50,122 nt of DNA from Candidatus Kaiserbacteria bacterium (lineage in GTDB: Bacteria; Patescibacteriota; Minisyncoccia; Phycocordibacterales; UBA2100): positions 1 through 50,122 of the forward strand of contig PLSR01000019.1 in assembly GCA_003164215.1 (NCBI GenBank), given 5' to 3'. The position numbers and the translations under genes are program-made. The notes beneath the pieces are model-generated. The model was not told the DNA's origin and ran no database searches. It was given only the letters and a program-made list of their open reading frames with translations. Below are positions 29,525 through 37,585 of this stretch, in pieces. Within the stretch, counting starts at the first letter, position 1; each line of letters starts with the position of its first letter.

Positions 29525-30049
29525 TCAAAATGTTCCCAAAAGGGTGACACTGAAGCGTCCGCCGTCGGTGCCAACGAGAGCACCGACCGGGATCGTGACC
29601 GACGCGAAGCGAGGGTCGTTCGACAATGCCCGCTGGTACGCGTTAATTTCGCTATTGGTGTCCGCCGATCCGGAGAGTATGAGGGACGATGGTGTCCCCG
29701 CTTGATAGATGATCTGATCGATACGAACTCCCGATGGCCGCAGGGAGAGCGCGTCTGTTATCACATCGGTGGGCGTTGAGCTCGCTTGAGCGATCGGTGC
29801 CAGTACCGCAATGAGCGCATTCGCATGGGCGATCGCAGCGCTGTCGCTCGTCTGTTGCGCAGGTGTGATCGGCGTGAGGCCAAGTGCCGCATGTTGCGCG
29901 TCCAGAAGCGTTGCAAGATAACTGGGCACGAGAAGTACGAATGTGATGCCTGCACAGACCAAGGCGACGAGGGCGCCGGCGAGAATGTATCGCGCACGTT
30001 CATAACGTTCTATATCGCGTCGCATTTCAGTTGGGATCACATTTGCCAT
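29525..30049 (-). CDS. pilN: PilN-like pilus assembly protein
   Basis: 174 aa. Short cytoplasmic start NVIPTEMRRDIERYERARYI, helix ILAGALVALVCAGITFVLLV, then the outer domain with LRPSGVRIDQIIYQAGTPSS and LILSGSADTNSEINAYQRAL. The N-terminal segment should dock into the PilM groove. 9-nt gap to pilM and 7-nt gap to pilO. Confidence 0.8.
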   Translation of the reverse strand: MANVIPTEMRRDIERYERARYILAGALVALVCAGITFVLLVPSYLATLLDAQHAALGLTPITPAQQTSDSAAIAHANALIAVLAPIAQASSTPTDVITDALSLRPSGVRIDQIIYQAGTPSSLILSGSADTNSEINAYQRALSNDPRFASVTIPVGALVGTDGGRFSVTLLGTF

Positions 30050-30058
30050 AATTTCGTA

Positions 30059-31192
30059 TCAAAGGCCGCGCAGGGCGAGCCCTGCGGCGGTCGCGTATTC
30101 GAGCGAAAGATGACTGTCGATTGGCGGAATGTATTCATCGAACGAGAACATGCGGTGCCAGATGTCACCCAGGACCACGTTCGCCTGGACCCGCCCCGCG
30201 ACATAATCCGCGAGTCCGTAGAGATTTGAACTGCCACCGACCAAAACCACGCGACCGACCGGCGTGACGCGTTCGCCGTGTTCGTTCCGTCGCGTGTCCC
30301 AGTAGTTATAGTGACGCAAGATCTCGTCCGCGAGCGCAGAAGCGGTCCCGATGATCGCCTCGACGCCGGTAGTTTTTCCGTTGGTCGGTGCCATGAGACC
30401 CTGCTCATTTTTAAATATCTCAATGTCCGCGCCGGAAAGTCCTAATCCCTTCTCGACGGCGCGCGTGATCGCATCACCGCCGATCTCGACGGTCGACGTG
30501 AAGATCGGCACCCCGCGTTTAAGGACCGCGAACCCCGAGCGCGCACGTCCGAAATCGACGACGAGCTCCACCGGTTCATCCGGACGTCCGGTCGATACCG
30601 CGCGCCCGATCGAGCTCGCTTCAACTTCAAGCGACAGCAATGCGAATCCTGCACGGGTGAACGCCGATGCGTAGCTCTCGCAGAGATCACGTGGGAATAC
30701 AGTGACACCGATCTCCTGGTTGTTGTCCTCGTTGTTCTCACCGATCGCATCAAAATCATATACAGCAGCGGATGGCGGGATCGGTACACGCCCCTCGAAC
30801 TCAAATTCGATCAGGCGGAGCGTTTGTTCTCGCGACGTACCATGGGGCACTTGCATACTGAATACGTAGGCAGCTTCTTCCGGGAGCGCGGCATGAACGC
30901 TCACGATGCCGACAAGACGCTTTTTTAGTTCAGAAAGAGCGGATACGAACGCATCGGCATTTTGGATGATGCCGTGAACCACGATCCCATCGGGGAGTTT
31001 CTGGTCGCCATAAGAATGAATGCGGCACCCGTGCGGATCAGATTCGAGCGCAAGCCATTTGATCGACGTATCAGAAACATCGATCCCGGCGGCGGGTGGT
31101 ACGAGAAATTGCGGCGTCGGGAATGCACGCGTGATAATGTCCGCGGATGGTCGCGCCTGATCATCCGCCGCTGTCGCAGAGCGCTCACTCAT
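30059..31192 (-). CDS. pilM: PilM-like actin-fold pilus assembly ATPase
   Basis: 377 aa. Actin/FtsA fold: GIDVSDTSIKWLALESD (phosphate 1) near residue 36, VELVVDFGRARSGFAVLKRG (phosphate 2) near 208 and VGRVVLVGGSSNLYGLADYV (adenosine motif) near 312. It binds ATP and anchors PilN at the cytoplasmic face. TATACT ends 6 nt before ATG, starting the pilM-N-O-(P) operon. The N-terminal 30 residues are Ala/Ser/Pro-rich and extra. Confidence 0.92.
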   Translation of the reverse strand: MSERSATAADDQARPSADIITRAFPTPQFLVPPAAGIDVSDTSIKWLALESDPHGCRIHSYGDQKLPDGIVVHGIIQNADAFVSALSELKKRLVGIVSVHAALPEEAAYVFSMQVPHGTSREQTLRLIEFEFEGRVPIPPSAAVYDFDAIGENNEDNNQEIGVTVFPRDLCESYASAFTRAGFALLSLEVEASSIGRAVSTGRPDEPVELVVDFGRARSGFAVLKRGVPIFTSTVEIGGDAITRAVEKGLGLSGADIEIFKNEQGLMAPTNGKTTGVEAIIGTASALADEILRHYNYWDTRRNEHGERVTPVGRVVLVGGSSNLYGLADYVAGRVQANVVLGDIWHRMFSFDEYIPPIDSHLSLEYATAAGLALRGL

Positions 31193-31253
31193 ACGAGAAG
31201 TATATCATCCGCCGTTGCGAACGAGACCACCATCAGCACATCATCTGATGCGA

Positions 31254-31583
31254 CTATCGAAGTTTTGTGCCTGGTAGTAATGCGCGCTCAGGATGTAAGA
31301 GCGCGACACCATCATCATCGCTCGCGGCGAGCAACATTCCCTGGCTCTCTACGCCGCGCAACATTTTTGGAGCAAGGTTCACGACGTACGGTAGTTGTTT
31401 TCCGATGAGTTCTTCGGGTTTTTTCCATTGTGCAATACCGGAAACGATCGTGCGAATCCCGATCTCGCCGAGATCGATCGTGCACTTGAGAAGTTTGTCG
31501 GTCTCCGGAACCGGCTCGACCGAAAGAACGGTTCCGATGCGGATATCAAGCTTCGCGAAGTCCTCGTATGAAATTTCAAGCAT
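31254..31583 (-). CDS. Stand-alone tRNA-binding domain protein (MetRS C-terminal/EMAPII type)
   Basis: 109 aa OB fold. EDFAKLDIRIGTVLSVEPVP, then ADKLLKC-like TDKLLKCTIDLGEIGIRTIV and VNLAPKMLRGVESQGMLLAA. The same domain is the C-terminal appendix of MetRS and the whole of CsaA-like or Trbp111-like proteins, which dimerise and bind tRNA. TAGAAT ends 6 nt before ATG. It may assist a MetRS without appendix encoded elsewhere (inference). Confidence 0.9.
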   Translation of the reverse strand: MLEISYEDFAKLDIRIGTVLSVEPVPETDKLLKCTIDLGEIGIRTIVSGIAQWKKPEELIGKQLPYVVNLAPKMLRGVESQGMLLAASDDDGVALLHPERALLPGTKLR

Positions 31584-31592
31584 GGTCCTATT

Positions 31593-31982
31593 CTACGCGC
31601 TTTTGCGCATATCCAAAAATCGCTGGAGGATGAAGGCGGCGGCGGCGGCATCGTCGTGTTCGCGGCCTTTAGGCGCGAGTTTGCTAACCTCTATTGAGCT
31701 CCATGCTTCCCAACTGCGTTCAACGGCCAATCCGGTCTGTTTTTTGAGGTTTTCTGCGAACGCATCGGCTTGTACGCTCACGGGGTTGGGCGCACCGCCA
31801 TGGGATTTCGTATCCCCGATGACGATAGCCTCAATTTTCTCGTCTCGAACTATCTCCTCGATCTTCCCTATCAACTGATCACCGTTATTGAGCGTCGTGC
31901 GGGGAAAGGCGATGGTGCCGTCAGTATCAGAAACTGCGTAACCGACACGTTTTGAGCCATAATCTATGCAAAGATACTTCAT
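31593..31982 (-). CDS. ruvX: YqgF/RuvX RNase H-fold nuclease
   Basis: 129 aa. CIDYGSKRVGYAVSDTDGTI gives the first catalytic Asp, IEAIVIGDTKSHGG the second strand and GREHDDAAAAAFILQRFLD the last Asp residues. Known for 16S rRNA 5'-end maturation (YqgF) and proposed Holliday-junction role. TATACT lies 7 nt before ATG. Confidence 0.93.
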   Translation of the reverse strand: MKYLCIDYGSKRVGYAVSDTDGTIAFPRTTLNNGDQLIGKIEEIVRDEKIEAIVIGDTKSHGGAPNPVSVQADAFAENLKKQTGLAVERSWEAWSSIEVSKLAPKGREHDDAAAAAFILQRFLDMRKSA

Positions 31983-32009
31983 TGATGCCAGTATATCCTA
32001 CAAATGAGT

Positions 32010-32122
32010 ACATATCCCCGCAGGCTATAATTTGGGGTATTTCGAGTGCGTCGGCACGAGAACGAAGGGAGTTTTCTAGCAAGAAAACGACCGACCCAAA
32101 ATTATAGCCTGCGGGGATATGT
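32010..32122. repeat. Compound inverted repeat with inner TTTTC/GAAAA hairpin (element B)
   Basis: 29-bp arms (32010-32038 and 32094-32122, one mismatch), beginning ACATATCCCCGCAGGCTATA, enclose GTTTTC-tagcaa-GAAAAC (32071-32088) preceded by GAACGAAGGGA. Architecture like element A (16331-16447). It fills the gap between ruvX and the terminator of the anti-sigma-like gene. Confidence 0.85.
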
Positions 32123-32137
32123 GCTTACCAATGACAA

Positions 32138-32164
32138 ACCCTGCTCCGGGGTCTGGAGCAGGGT
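32138..32164 (-). terminator. Terminator of the sigma/anti-sigma operon
   Basis: ACCCTGCTCC-7 nt-GGAGCAGGGT, a perfect 10-bp stem, followed on the minus strand by TTGTC. About 40 nt after the stop at 32201. Confidence 0.65.
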
Positions 32165-32200
32165 AGTCACACTATACTACATCCGGGTAAAAAAAATATT

Positions 32201-32932
32201 TCATTCGTCGGATTCACGCACACCGAACGCCTGTACGGTGCTACTGCCTACACGGTCACCCACGACCACGACATTGGTTCCGACGGAGAAATCGACGCCA
32301 TCTGGAAGCCTCGTTCGGTCGTTGATACGGACGGTCGTCGTACCGGCCCCATTTTGATCAACGATGATGAAGCCGCCGGTCGTCGTCGCCAGTATGATGC
32401 CGTGATACACGTCGGGCGGTGGCGGAGCACGAAATGACGCACCGTAGACGAATGCTAAGGGCGGCGGAAGTTCGTTATGATCCGCGTAAAATGCCATCTG
32501 GCGATGGAACGGTGTTGCGGCGATCAAGAATCCGCCGAGGAAAATGATAACGACGATGATCGCGGCCGAGAGCAACAGCGACTTGCGGTAGACGAATGCA
32601 TACCGGCGCACCAATACCTCAAGCAGCACGGCGAATACGACTATTAAAAATACTAAGAGCCACGGTATCGAGCGCAGGAACGAGAACCATCCTCGGCCGC
32701 CGAAGCTCGGGATGAGCCATGCACCGCTGTCATGCAAGAAAAAGACCGACAAGCTGACCATGTAAAAGAGCGACAGGAGCACGAAGAGCGCTCCGACCGC
32801 CACCAGTGCAGAGATCAGTATGAAATGCCAGCGCGGGCGCATCGTGACCCTCCCCTTCACGATCGCATCCATGACGCTCCGCCGGATCGCCGGTGTTTTT
32901 TCTGTATTCTGCTGTCGGGTGTCGTCATTCAT
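32201..32932 (-). CDS. Membrane protein coupled to the sigma factor (putative anti-sigma)
   Basis: 243 aa from the ATG at 32932, overlapping the sigma-factor stop by 8 nt. Cytoplasmic head of about 33 residues, then helices near 36-65, 85-105 and 115-137, and an outer domain (YHGIILATTTGGFIIVDQNG, then RLPDGVDFSVGTNVVVVGDR) resembling the OB-like DUF5666 fold. No zinc-binding HxxxCxxC. Translational coupling suggests regulation of the sigma factor, as with membrane-bound anti-sigmas. Confidence 0.6.
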   Translation of the reverse strand: MNDDTRQQNTEKTPAIRRSVMDAIVKGRVTMRPRWHFILISALVAVGALFVLLSLFYMVSLSVFFLHDSGAWLIPSFGGRGWFSFLRSIPWLLVFLIVVFAVLLEVLVRRYAFVYRKSLLLSAAIIVVIIFLGGFLIAATPFHRQMAFYADHNELPPPLAFVYGASFRAPPPPDVYHGIILATTTGGFIIVDQNGAGTTTVRINDRTRLPDGVDFSVGTNVVVVGDRVGSSTVQAFGVRESDE

Positions 32933-33488
32933 AGAGTGGCTGTGGTCCGGCGATCTTAAAGAGCGCGGCTCGGCCGCGCGCGAGCCGCACACCGACCGTT
33001 GAGACCGGGATCTGGAGGATCTCCGAGATCTCTTTATAATCCATTTCCTCTAGGTAATACAATACTAACGGCTCGCGATATTTCGGACTGACCTTGTCAA
33101 GATAGCGGTCGAGCGACGCGCGGGTATCACGCTCGATGGCCGCACTGTCGGCCGTGTCGGGTGCCGTGAGATGCGGAAAGAGCGTATCGAAGTCGATCGT
33201 GAAGACGGTGCCGCGCGATTGGCGCTTTTTCAAAGCGTTCACGAATTCATTGTGCGCAATGCGATAGATCCATGGCGAGAATCGTCGCGTCGCGTCGAAG
33301 CTTTGGATATTTTGGTATGATTTGATGAAAATATCTTGCACGATATCCGCGGCATCATCCGGATCCAAGAGGAATTTGTGCGCATAGCGCGAAAGCTTCG
33401 CTTGATAGCGCTCAATGAGCTCTCCAAAGGCTTCGCCGTCGCCCGCCTGCACGCGCAGTGCTATTGCTTCATCCGTTTCTTCGGCCAT
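32925..33488 (-). CDS. ECF-type RNA polymerase sigma factor
   Basis: 187 aa. Region 2: FGELIERYQAKLSRYAHKFL, then DDAADIVQDIFIKSYQNIQS and FSPWIYRIAHNEFVNALKKR. Region 4: YREPLVLYYLEEMDYKEISE, then ILQIPVSTVGVRLARGRAAL. Directs polymerase to a stress- or envelope-type regulon. TATTCT ends 7 nt before ATG, so it does not show an obvious ECF-style autoregulated promoter (no AAC motif seen). Confidence 0.93.
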   Translation of the reverse strand: MAEETDEAIALRVQAGDGEAFGELIERYQAKLSRYAHKFLLDPDDAADIVQDIFIKSYQNIQSFDATRRFSPWIYRIAHNEFVNALKKRQSRGTVFTIDFDTLFPHLTAPDTADSAAIERDTRASLDRYLDKVSPKYREPLVLYYLEEMDYKEISEILQIPVSTVGVRLARGRAALFKIAGPQPLYE

Positions 33489-33520
33489 AGGGAGAAGAAT
33501 ACCGCAGACGGGGGCAAACG

Positions 33521-33931
33521 TTAACTCAGCAATTTTGAGGTCTTGAATTCCTCCGGCTTGTATGGGGCGAGTCGAACGACACGCGTCATGAGTCCGACGG
33601 CACGAAGATCGCGTTCAAGATCTTGTACATACTCGCCGTTTTGATCATACCCGAGCGCAATGATCTCCGGCGCGATCGTTTTGATGTGATCGATATAGCC
33701 GGATGAATCCCCGAGCAGTGCTCTATCAACGAGCGGATGTGCCTGTATTGCGGCGAGCCGTTCTGATTCCGAATGCCTCGGTATCGCTCCCTTGATGCGC
33801 GCGACGGACTCATCGCGTGCAAGCGAGACAACGAGATACGGATCGTCCGCAAGCGCTCGCGCCTGGTGAAAGAGATCCTCGTGACCCGCATGGATCATAT
33901 CGAAGGTACCGAAGACCATGATCTTCGTCAT
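33521..33931 (-). CDS. RibL-like FAD synthetase (nucleotidyltransferase)
   Basis: 136 aa cytidylyltransferase-fold enzyme. [20 protein letters not shown] supplies the HxGH motif, [20 protein letters not shown] the RibL-like signature and [20 protein letters not shown] the substrate part. The ISSTxx box is replaced by FKTSKLL. The closest family I can name is archaeal RibL (FMN to FAD). The riboflavin kinase in the same operon lacks an adenylyltransferase domain, so this protein most likely supplies that step. A glycerol-3-phosphate cytidylyltransferase is the alternative. Confidence 0.78.
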   Translation of the reverse strand: MTKIMVFGTFDMIHAGHEDLFHQARALADDPYLVVSLARDESVARIKGAIPRHSESERLAAIQAHPLVDRALLGDSSGYIDHIKTIAPEIIALGYDQNGEYVQDLERDLRAVGLMTRVVRLAPYKPEEFKTSKLLS

Positions 33932-33937
33932 AGGGGT

Positions 33938-34405
33938 CTAGAATTTGAGAAGCGCAGATTGAAGCGCCGCGATCGCCGCTTCCGGGCCTTTGTTGGTGTT
34001 GCCGGTCGAACGTATGACCGCTTGTTCGAGATCGTTGGTCGTGATGACGCCGAATGCGACCGGGATCGCGTGATCGGTCGAAAGTCGCATTAAGGCGTGC
34101 GACACGGCATCGGCAATATATTTGTCGTGATCAGTGTCGCCTTTGATGACACAGCCGAGCGCGATGACTGCATGCGGTTTTATTTTCTTGATGAGTTTCG
34201 CGCACGCAAAGGGCAGCTCGAAACTTCCCGGTACTTCAACGAGCGTAATATTCTTTTCCTTCACACCCCAGGCACGCAAGGTCTCTAGCGCACCATCACG
34301 CATTCGTCCTGTAATATCTTCATTAAATCGCGATACGACAACGCCGACTTTCAGCTTTGAGGCATCACGACTGGCGACTTTCTTTTTGTAGTGTTTTCTT
34401 TGCAT
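33938..34405 (-). CDS. ribH: 6,7-dimethyl-8-ribityllumazine synthase
   Basis: 155 aa. KVGVVVSRFNEDITGRMRDG, VEVPGSFELPFACAKLIKKI, VIALGCVIKGDTDHDKYIAD with catalytic His, and ITTNDLEQAVIRSTGNTNKG. Condenses the pyrimidine with dihydroxybutanone phosphate. Its start overlaps ribE by 41 nt, with a basic N-terminus (MQRKHYKKKVASRD). Confidence 0.96.
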   Translation of the reverse strand: MQRKHYKKKVASRDASKLKVGVVVSRFNEDITGRMRDGALETLRAWGVKEKNITLVEVPGSFELPFACAKLIKKIKPHAVIALGCVIKGDTDHDKYIADAVSHALMRLSTDHAIPVAFGVITTNDLEQAVIRSTGNTNKGPEAAIAALQSALLKF

Positions 34406-35003
34406 GCCCTACTCTACCACCACCTGCGATAGCGGCAACGATGTAGCGCGCCATGAGATCTGCTTCGATATTCACCATGTCGCCCTTTTTCAGCGCACCG
34501 AGGTTCGTGACGGTAAGTGTGTGCGGAATGAGGGCAACGGTCGCACGACCTTTTTCCAAGCGCGCAACGGTCAGGCTCACCCCATTGATCGCGATCGATC
34601 CCTGCGCGGCGACATAGCGGTGCAATGGTTTGGGAATCTCGATCGTAATGCGTCGGGTGGTTCCCTCTTCGATGACTTCGGCGACGCGAGCACGAGCATC
34701 TACATGACCCTGTACGATGTGGCCGTCTATGTAATCGTTCAGTGTGAGCGAGCGTTCTAGATTCACGACCGAACCTTTGGCGAATGAGCCAGCCGTCGTT
34801 TTCAAAAGTGTTTCAGGCATGTATTCGACTTCAAAAAAACCTTTGGGCAGTAGGGTGACCGTCGAACAGATCCCGTCGACGGAAATACTTTGACCGATCG
34901 TGAGTTTCCAGTCGCGCGGTTTCTCCAGGCGAACTTGAATAACACTTCCCTTCTTCTGTGTCGATACGACTTTGGCTTTCGATTGTATGATGCCGGTGAA
35001 CAT
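34365..35003 (-). CDS. ribE: Riboflavin synthase alpha chain
   Basis: 212 aa with two lumazine-binding repeats. MFTGIIQSKAKVVSTQKKGS starts the first; repeat 2 begins VQGHVDARARVAEVIEEGTT. INGVSLTVARLEKGRATVAL, then IPHTLTVTNLG are typical. Dismutates two lumazines to riboflavin. Starts 2 nt after the riboflavin kinase stop. Confidence 0.96.
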   Translation of the reverse strand: MFTGIIQSKAKVVSTQKKGSVIQVRLEKPRDWKLTIGQSISVDGICSTVTLLPKGFFEVEYMPETLLKTTAGSFAKGSVVNLERSLTLNDYIDGHIVQGHVDARARVAEVIEEGTTRRITIEIPKPLHRYVAAQGSIAINGVSLTVARLEKGRATVALIPHTLTVTNLGALKKGDMVNIEADLMARYIVAAIAGGGRVGHAKKTLQKESRQS

Positions 35004-35005
35004 AG

Positions 35006-35353
35006 TTATTGGTGCTGTGCACCATACTCCCGAACGCGGGCGATGTCATCTTTGATCGTCTCGCTCGCCTCAGCATCGTCTTTAAATTTCACTTTTTCGC
35101 GGATCTTCTCTCCGATCTCCACAGTGATCGTTTTGCCGTACAGGTCTCCCGCAAAATCAAAGAGATGTGCCTCAAGTATGCCCCGTGATGGATCGGCATA
35201 GAGCGCGGCAGTATAGGAATCATTATCCACGAGCACGCGGCCTACATAAATACCCGATAATGCTGCATTATCAAGCTGAATATTCGCGGTGGGATATCCG
35301 AGCACCGTCCCGCGCTTTTTTCCGACCTCAACGACTCCGGTCACCGTTTGCAT
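35006..35353 (-). CDS. Stand-alone riboflavin kinase
   Basis: 115 aa from the ATG at 35353 (TACAAT ends 6 nt upstream; the ORF to 35563 is a chance extension). GVVEVGKKRGTVLGYPTANI holds the kinase G-RGT--G-PTAN motif, LDNAALSGIYVGRVLVDNDS follows, and LEAHLFDFAGDLYGKTITVE carries the catalytic-Glu region. In typical bacteria RibF is bifunctional with an N-terminal FAD synthetase; here only the kinase half is present, first in a four-gene operon with ribE, ribH and a RibL-like gene. Confidence 0.9.
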   Translation of the reverse strand: MQTVTGVVEVGKKRGTVLGYPTANIQLDNAALSGIYVGRVLVDNDSYTAALYADPSRGILEAHLFDFAGDLYGKTITVEIGEKIREKVKFKDDAEASETIKDDIARVREYGAQHQ

Positions 35354-35465
35354 TGCCACATTGTAGCGACAAATGAAGTCGGACACCATTTCACGTAATT
35401 CCCGAGCGCATGGGCACCATGCGCAGCCCATGTAGTCTGTTGTTCGAGGGCGGCCCTTGTATTCC

Positions 35466-36482
35466 CTACGGTAAGTCCGACTTACTTTTGATCTTCTGAG
35501 AATCGATGAGATCGCGCATGTGGTCTTCCGCGCGGACCGCCGCCGCACGAATTTTTTCTGCATCCTGGGTCAGGCTTTGAATAGCATCGTCCGGATATAT
35601 CATCAGATATGGAATGCCACTTTCTTTCAAAAGGTGCCGACCCTGTGCGTAGTTCTCTTCTTTTGCAAGCCATCCTTTTCTATATTCGGTCGGTAAATAT
35701 ACGGACGACAGTGCATAATCTGCGGCTTGAGCCGAAAATGGAACTTTCGCTGATTTTGGATGGTTAGCTAGAACGAGAATGTGCGTCGGTTTGTAACGAT
35801 TGACGACTTCTTGCACAGGAAAATAAGCACCCGCACTTGCATCTCCGTATCGAACGTTATCGATGATAACCGGCTTCGTGTAGAGCGGGCCTGCTACAGA
35901 TGATGCCTCGATCTTGTCGATGATCGGTTCCTGCTTTCCATCCAACAATACTCCTTTGCCGGTTTCGTATTCCGTGGCAGCGATCAGAAAGTCCGGCTTG
36001 GCGCGCTTGATGCGTTCCGTATCAAGTTTTTTATGGCCTGCCTCGCCTCGATAGATCTGACTCAAGTATTCAACATCCATTCCGTAGCCATCGAGGATGC
36101 GCTTCTTCCGTATGAAGTCCGCTGTCGTGCATTCCTCCGAAAAGATCGTGGTGCCAAGCCGAGGGTTACCCGCTAATAACCAGCCTCCAATGTGGGCTCC
36201 GGTAGAGCCTCCGATCACCACTTTTATACCGTTGGTGAGCCCGGCATCATCTATTGCAGTGACTTCAGCGCCGCCCGACACGCCGCGAATTCCACCGGGT
36301 AAAATAAAAAGTGCGACCCGCGTGTCGGGGTCTTCTTTCCCTTGGTCGACGTATTCTGCCTGATGGATCAACGCTTGAATGACTTTCGGGTCACCTTCAA
36401 TTTCAATGTTTCCGTCCCGTTCAGGAATATACACATCTTCTCGCGCTGCTCGTGACATACCCTTTCCTAGTCGCTCGATCAT
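35466..36482 (-). CDS. Patatin-like protein
   Basis: 338 aa. ALFILPGGIRGVSGGAEVTA is the oxyanion-hole Gly stretch, KVVIGGSTGAHIGGWLLAGN the nucleophile elbow (GGSTG) and DNVRYGDASAGAYFPVQEVV the Asp motif (D-A/G) of patatin-type acyl hydrolases. It continues with LMIYPDDAIQSLTQDAEKIR. TATAAT ends 7 nt before the ATG. The Asp box DASAG differs from the usual DGG, so activity needs testing. No signal peptide, so cytoplasmic. Confidence 0.8.
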   Translation of the reverse strand: MIERLGKGMSRAAREDVYIPERDGNIEIEGDPKVIQALIHQAEYVDQGKEDPDTRVALFILPGGIRGVSGGAEVTAIDDAGLTNGIKVVIGGSTGAHIGGWLLAGNPRLGTTIFSEECTTADFIRKKRILDGYGMDVEYLSQIYRGEAGHKKLDTERIKRAKPDFLIAATEYETGKGVLLDGKQEPIIDKIEASSVAGPLYTKPVIIDNVRYGDASAGAYFPVQEVVNRYKPTHILVLANHPKSAKVPFSAQAADYALSSVYLPTEYRKGWLAKEENYAQGRHLLKESGIPYLMIYPDDAIQSLTQDAEKIRAAAVRAEDHMRDLIDSQKIKSKSDLP

Positions 36483-36568
36483 GGCTGGGATTATATCAGT
36501 ATTTCAAAAACCGGTGTCCTTAAGAGATGGGCCGACCAATAGACCGGACGATGTATAATTCCTTGAAT

Positions 36569-37585
36569 ATGACACTTCGTCGCGGGGTCTCGCTCGGAAT
36601 CGCACTTGTTGCGCTCGTTGCATATGGATTCATGCGGGCGCCTGCGGCGCCCGCTATTACTGCCGTTCTCACACCACAGGTGTCGGGCAATGTGTCGCTC
36701 ATCATTGAGCCAGATGCTGGGGTCGCCCCAATACTTTCATATATCACTAACGCATCAACCTCCGTCGACCTCGTTATGTACGAACTCGAGGATACGAACG
36801 TCGAGCAGGCGCTCGCCAGTGATGCTGCGCGAGGTATTGCAGTACGTGTACTTTTGAACGAGGGTTATTACGGTAAGAAAGAAAATACTACCAATGATGC
36901 TGCATACCAATATCTAACCGCACATGACGTCTCCGTGCATTGGACGCCCGCCTATTTCGCACTCACGCATCAAAAGACGCTTATCATTGATGACAATACA
37001 GCGATCATCATGACGATGAATCTCACACCTCAATATTACGCTTCGAGCCGCGAGTTCAATATCGTGGATACCGATGCGAATGATATCTCGGCGATCGAAT
37101 CAACTTTCACCGATGATTGGAACGATGAGAATGTCGCTGCACAAAACGGTAACGACCTCATCTGGAGTCCCGGTTCAGAGAACGCCCTTCTTGCAATTAT
37201 CAACGGCGCGCATTCATCGCTCGACATCTACAACGAAGAAATGGCTGACGCGAAGGTCACGTCGGCGCTCGAGGCGGCCGCACAACGCGGCGTCGTTGTA
37301 CGAGTTGACATGACCTACGCGAGCGAATGGAAATCTACGTTCTCTGCGCTCACGCAAACCGGGGCGCAGGTGCGCACCTATGCCGCGAATGCTCCTTTGT
37401 ATATCCATGCAAAGATGATCATCGCCGATAATGCGCGCGCATTCGTCGGGAGCGAGAACTTCTCGTCCGGTTCGCTTCAAAATAATCGCGAGCTCGGCAT
37501 CATTACTTCTGATCAGACGACGGTCGGCTCCATCGAACAAACGTTTGAAAAAGATTGGACAGGGGCGAGCATCTTCACACCTTAA
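36569..37585 (+). CDS. Phospholipase D-like protein, exported
   Basis: 338 aa from the ATG at 36569; TATAAT lies 9 nt upstream. Signal or anchor helix (VSLGIALVALVAYGFM), then two PLD half-domains: ALTHQKTLIIDDNTAIIMTM (HxKxxxxD, with N following) and PLYIHAKMIIADNARAFVGS, then ENFSSGSLQNNRELGI. Both HKD motifs are intact. May cut phospholipids or extracellular DNA; family members outside the membrane do either. The 3' end overlaps the convergent ABC gene by 4 nt. Confidence 0.9.
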   Translation: MTLRRGVSLGIALVALVAYGFMRAPAAPAITAVLTPQVSGNVSLIIEPDAGVAPILSYITNASTSVDLVMYELEDTNVEQALASDAARGIAVRVLLNEGYYGKKENTTNDAAYQYLTAHDVSVHWTPAYFALTHQKTLIIDDNTAIIMTMNLTPQYYASSREFNIVDTDANDISAIESTFTDDWNDENVAAQNGNDLIWSPGSENALLAIINGAHSSLDIYNEEMADAKVTSALEAAAQRGVVVRVDMTYASEWKSTFSALTQTGAQVRTYAANAPLYIHAKMIIADNARAFVGSENFSSGSLQNNRELGIITSDQTTVGSIEQTFEKDWTGASIFTP

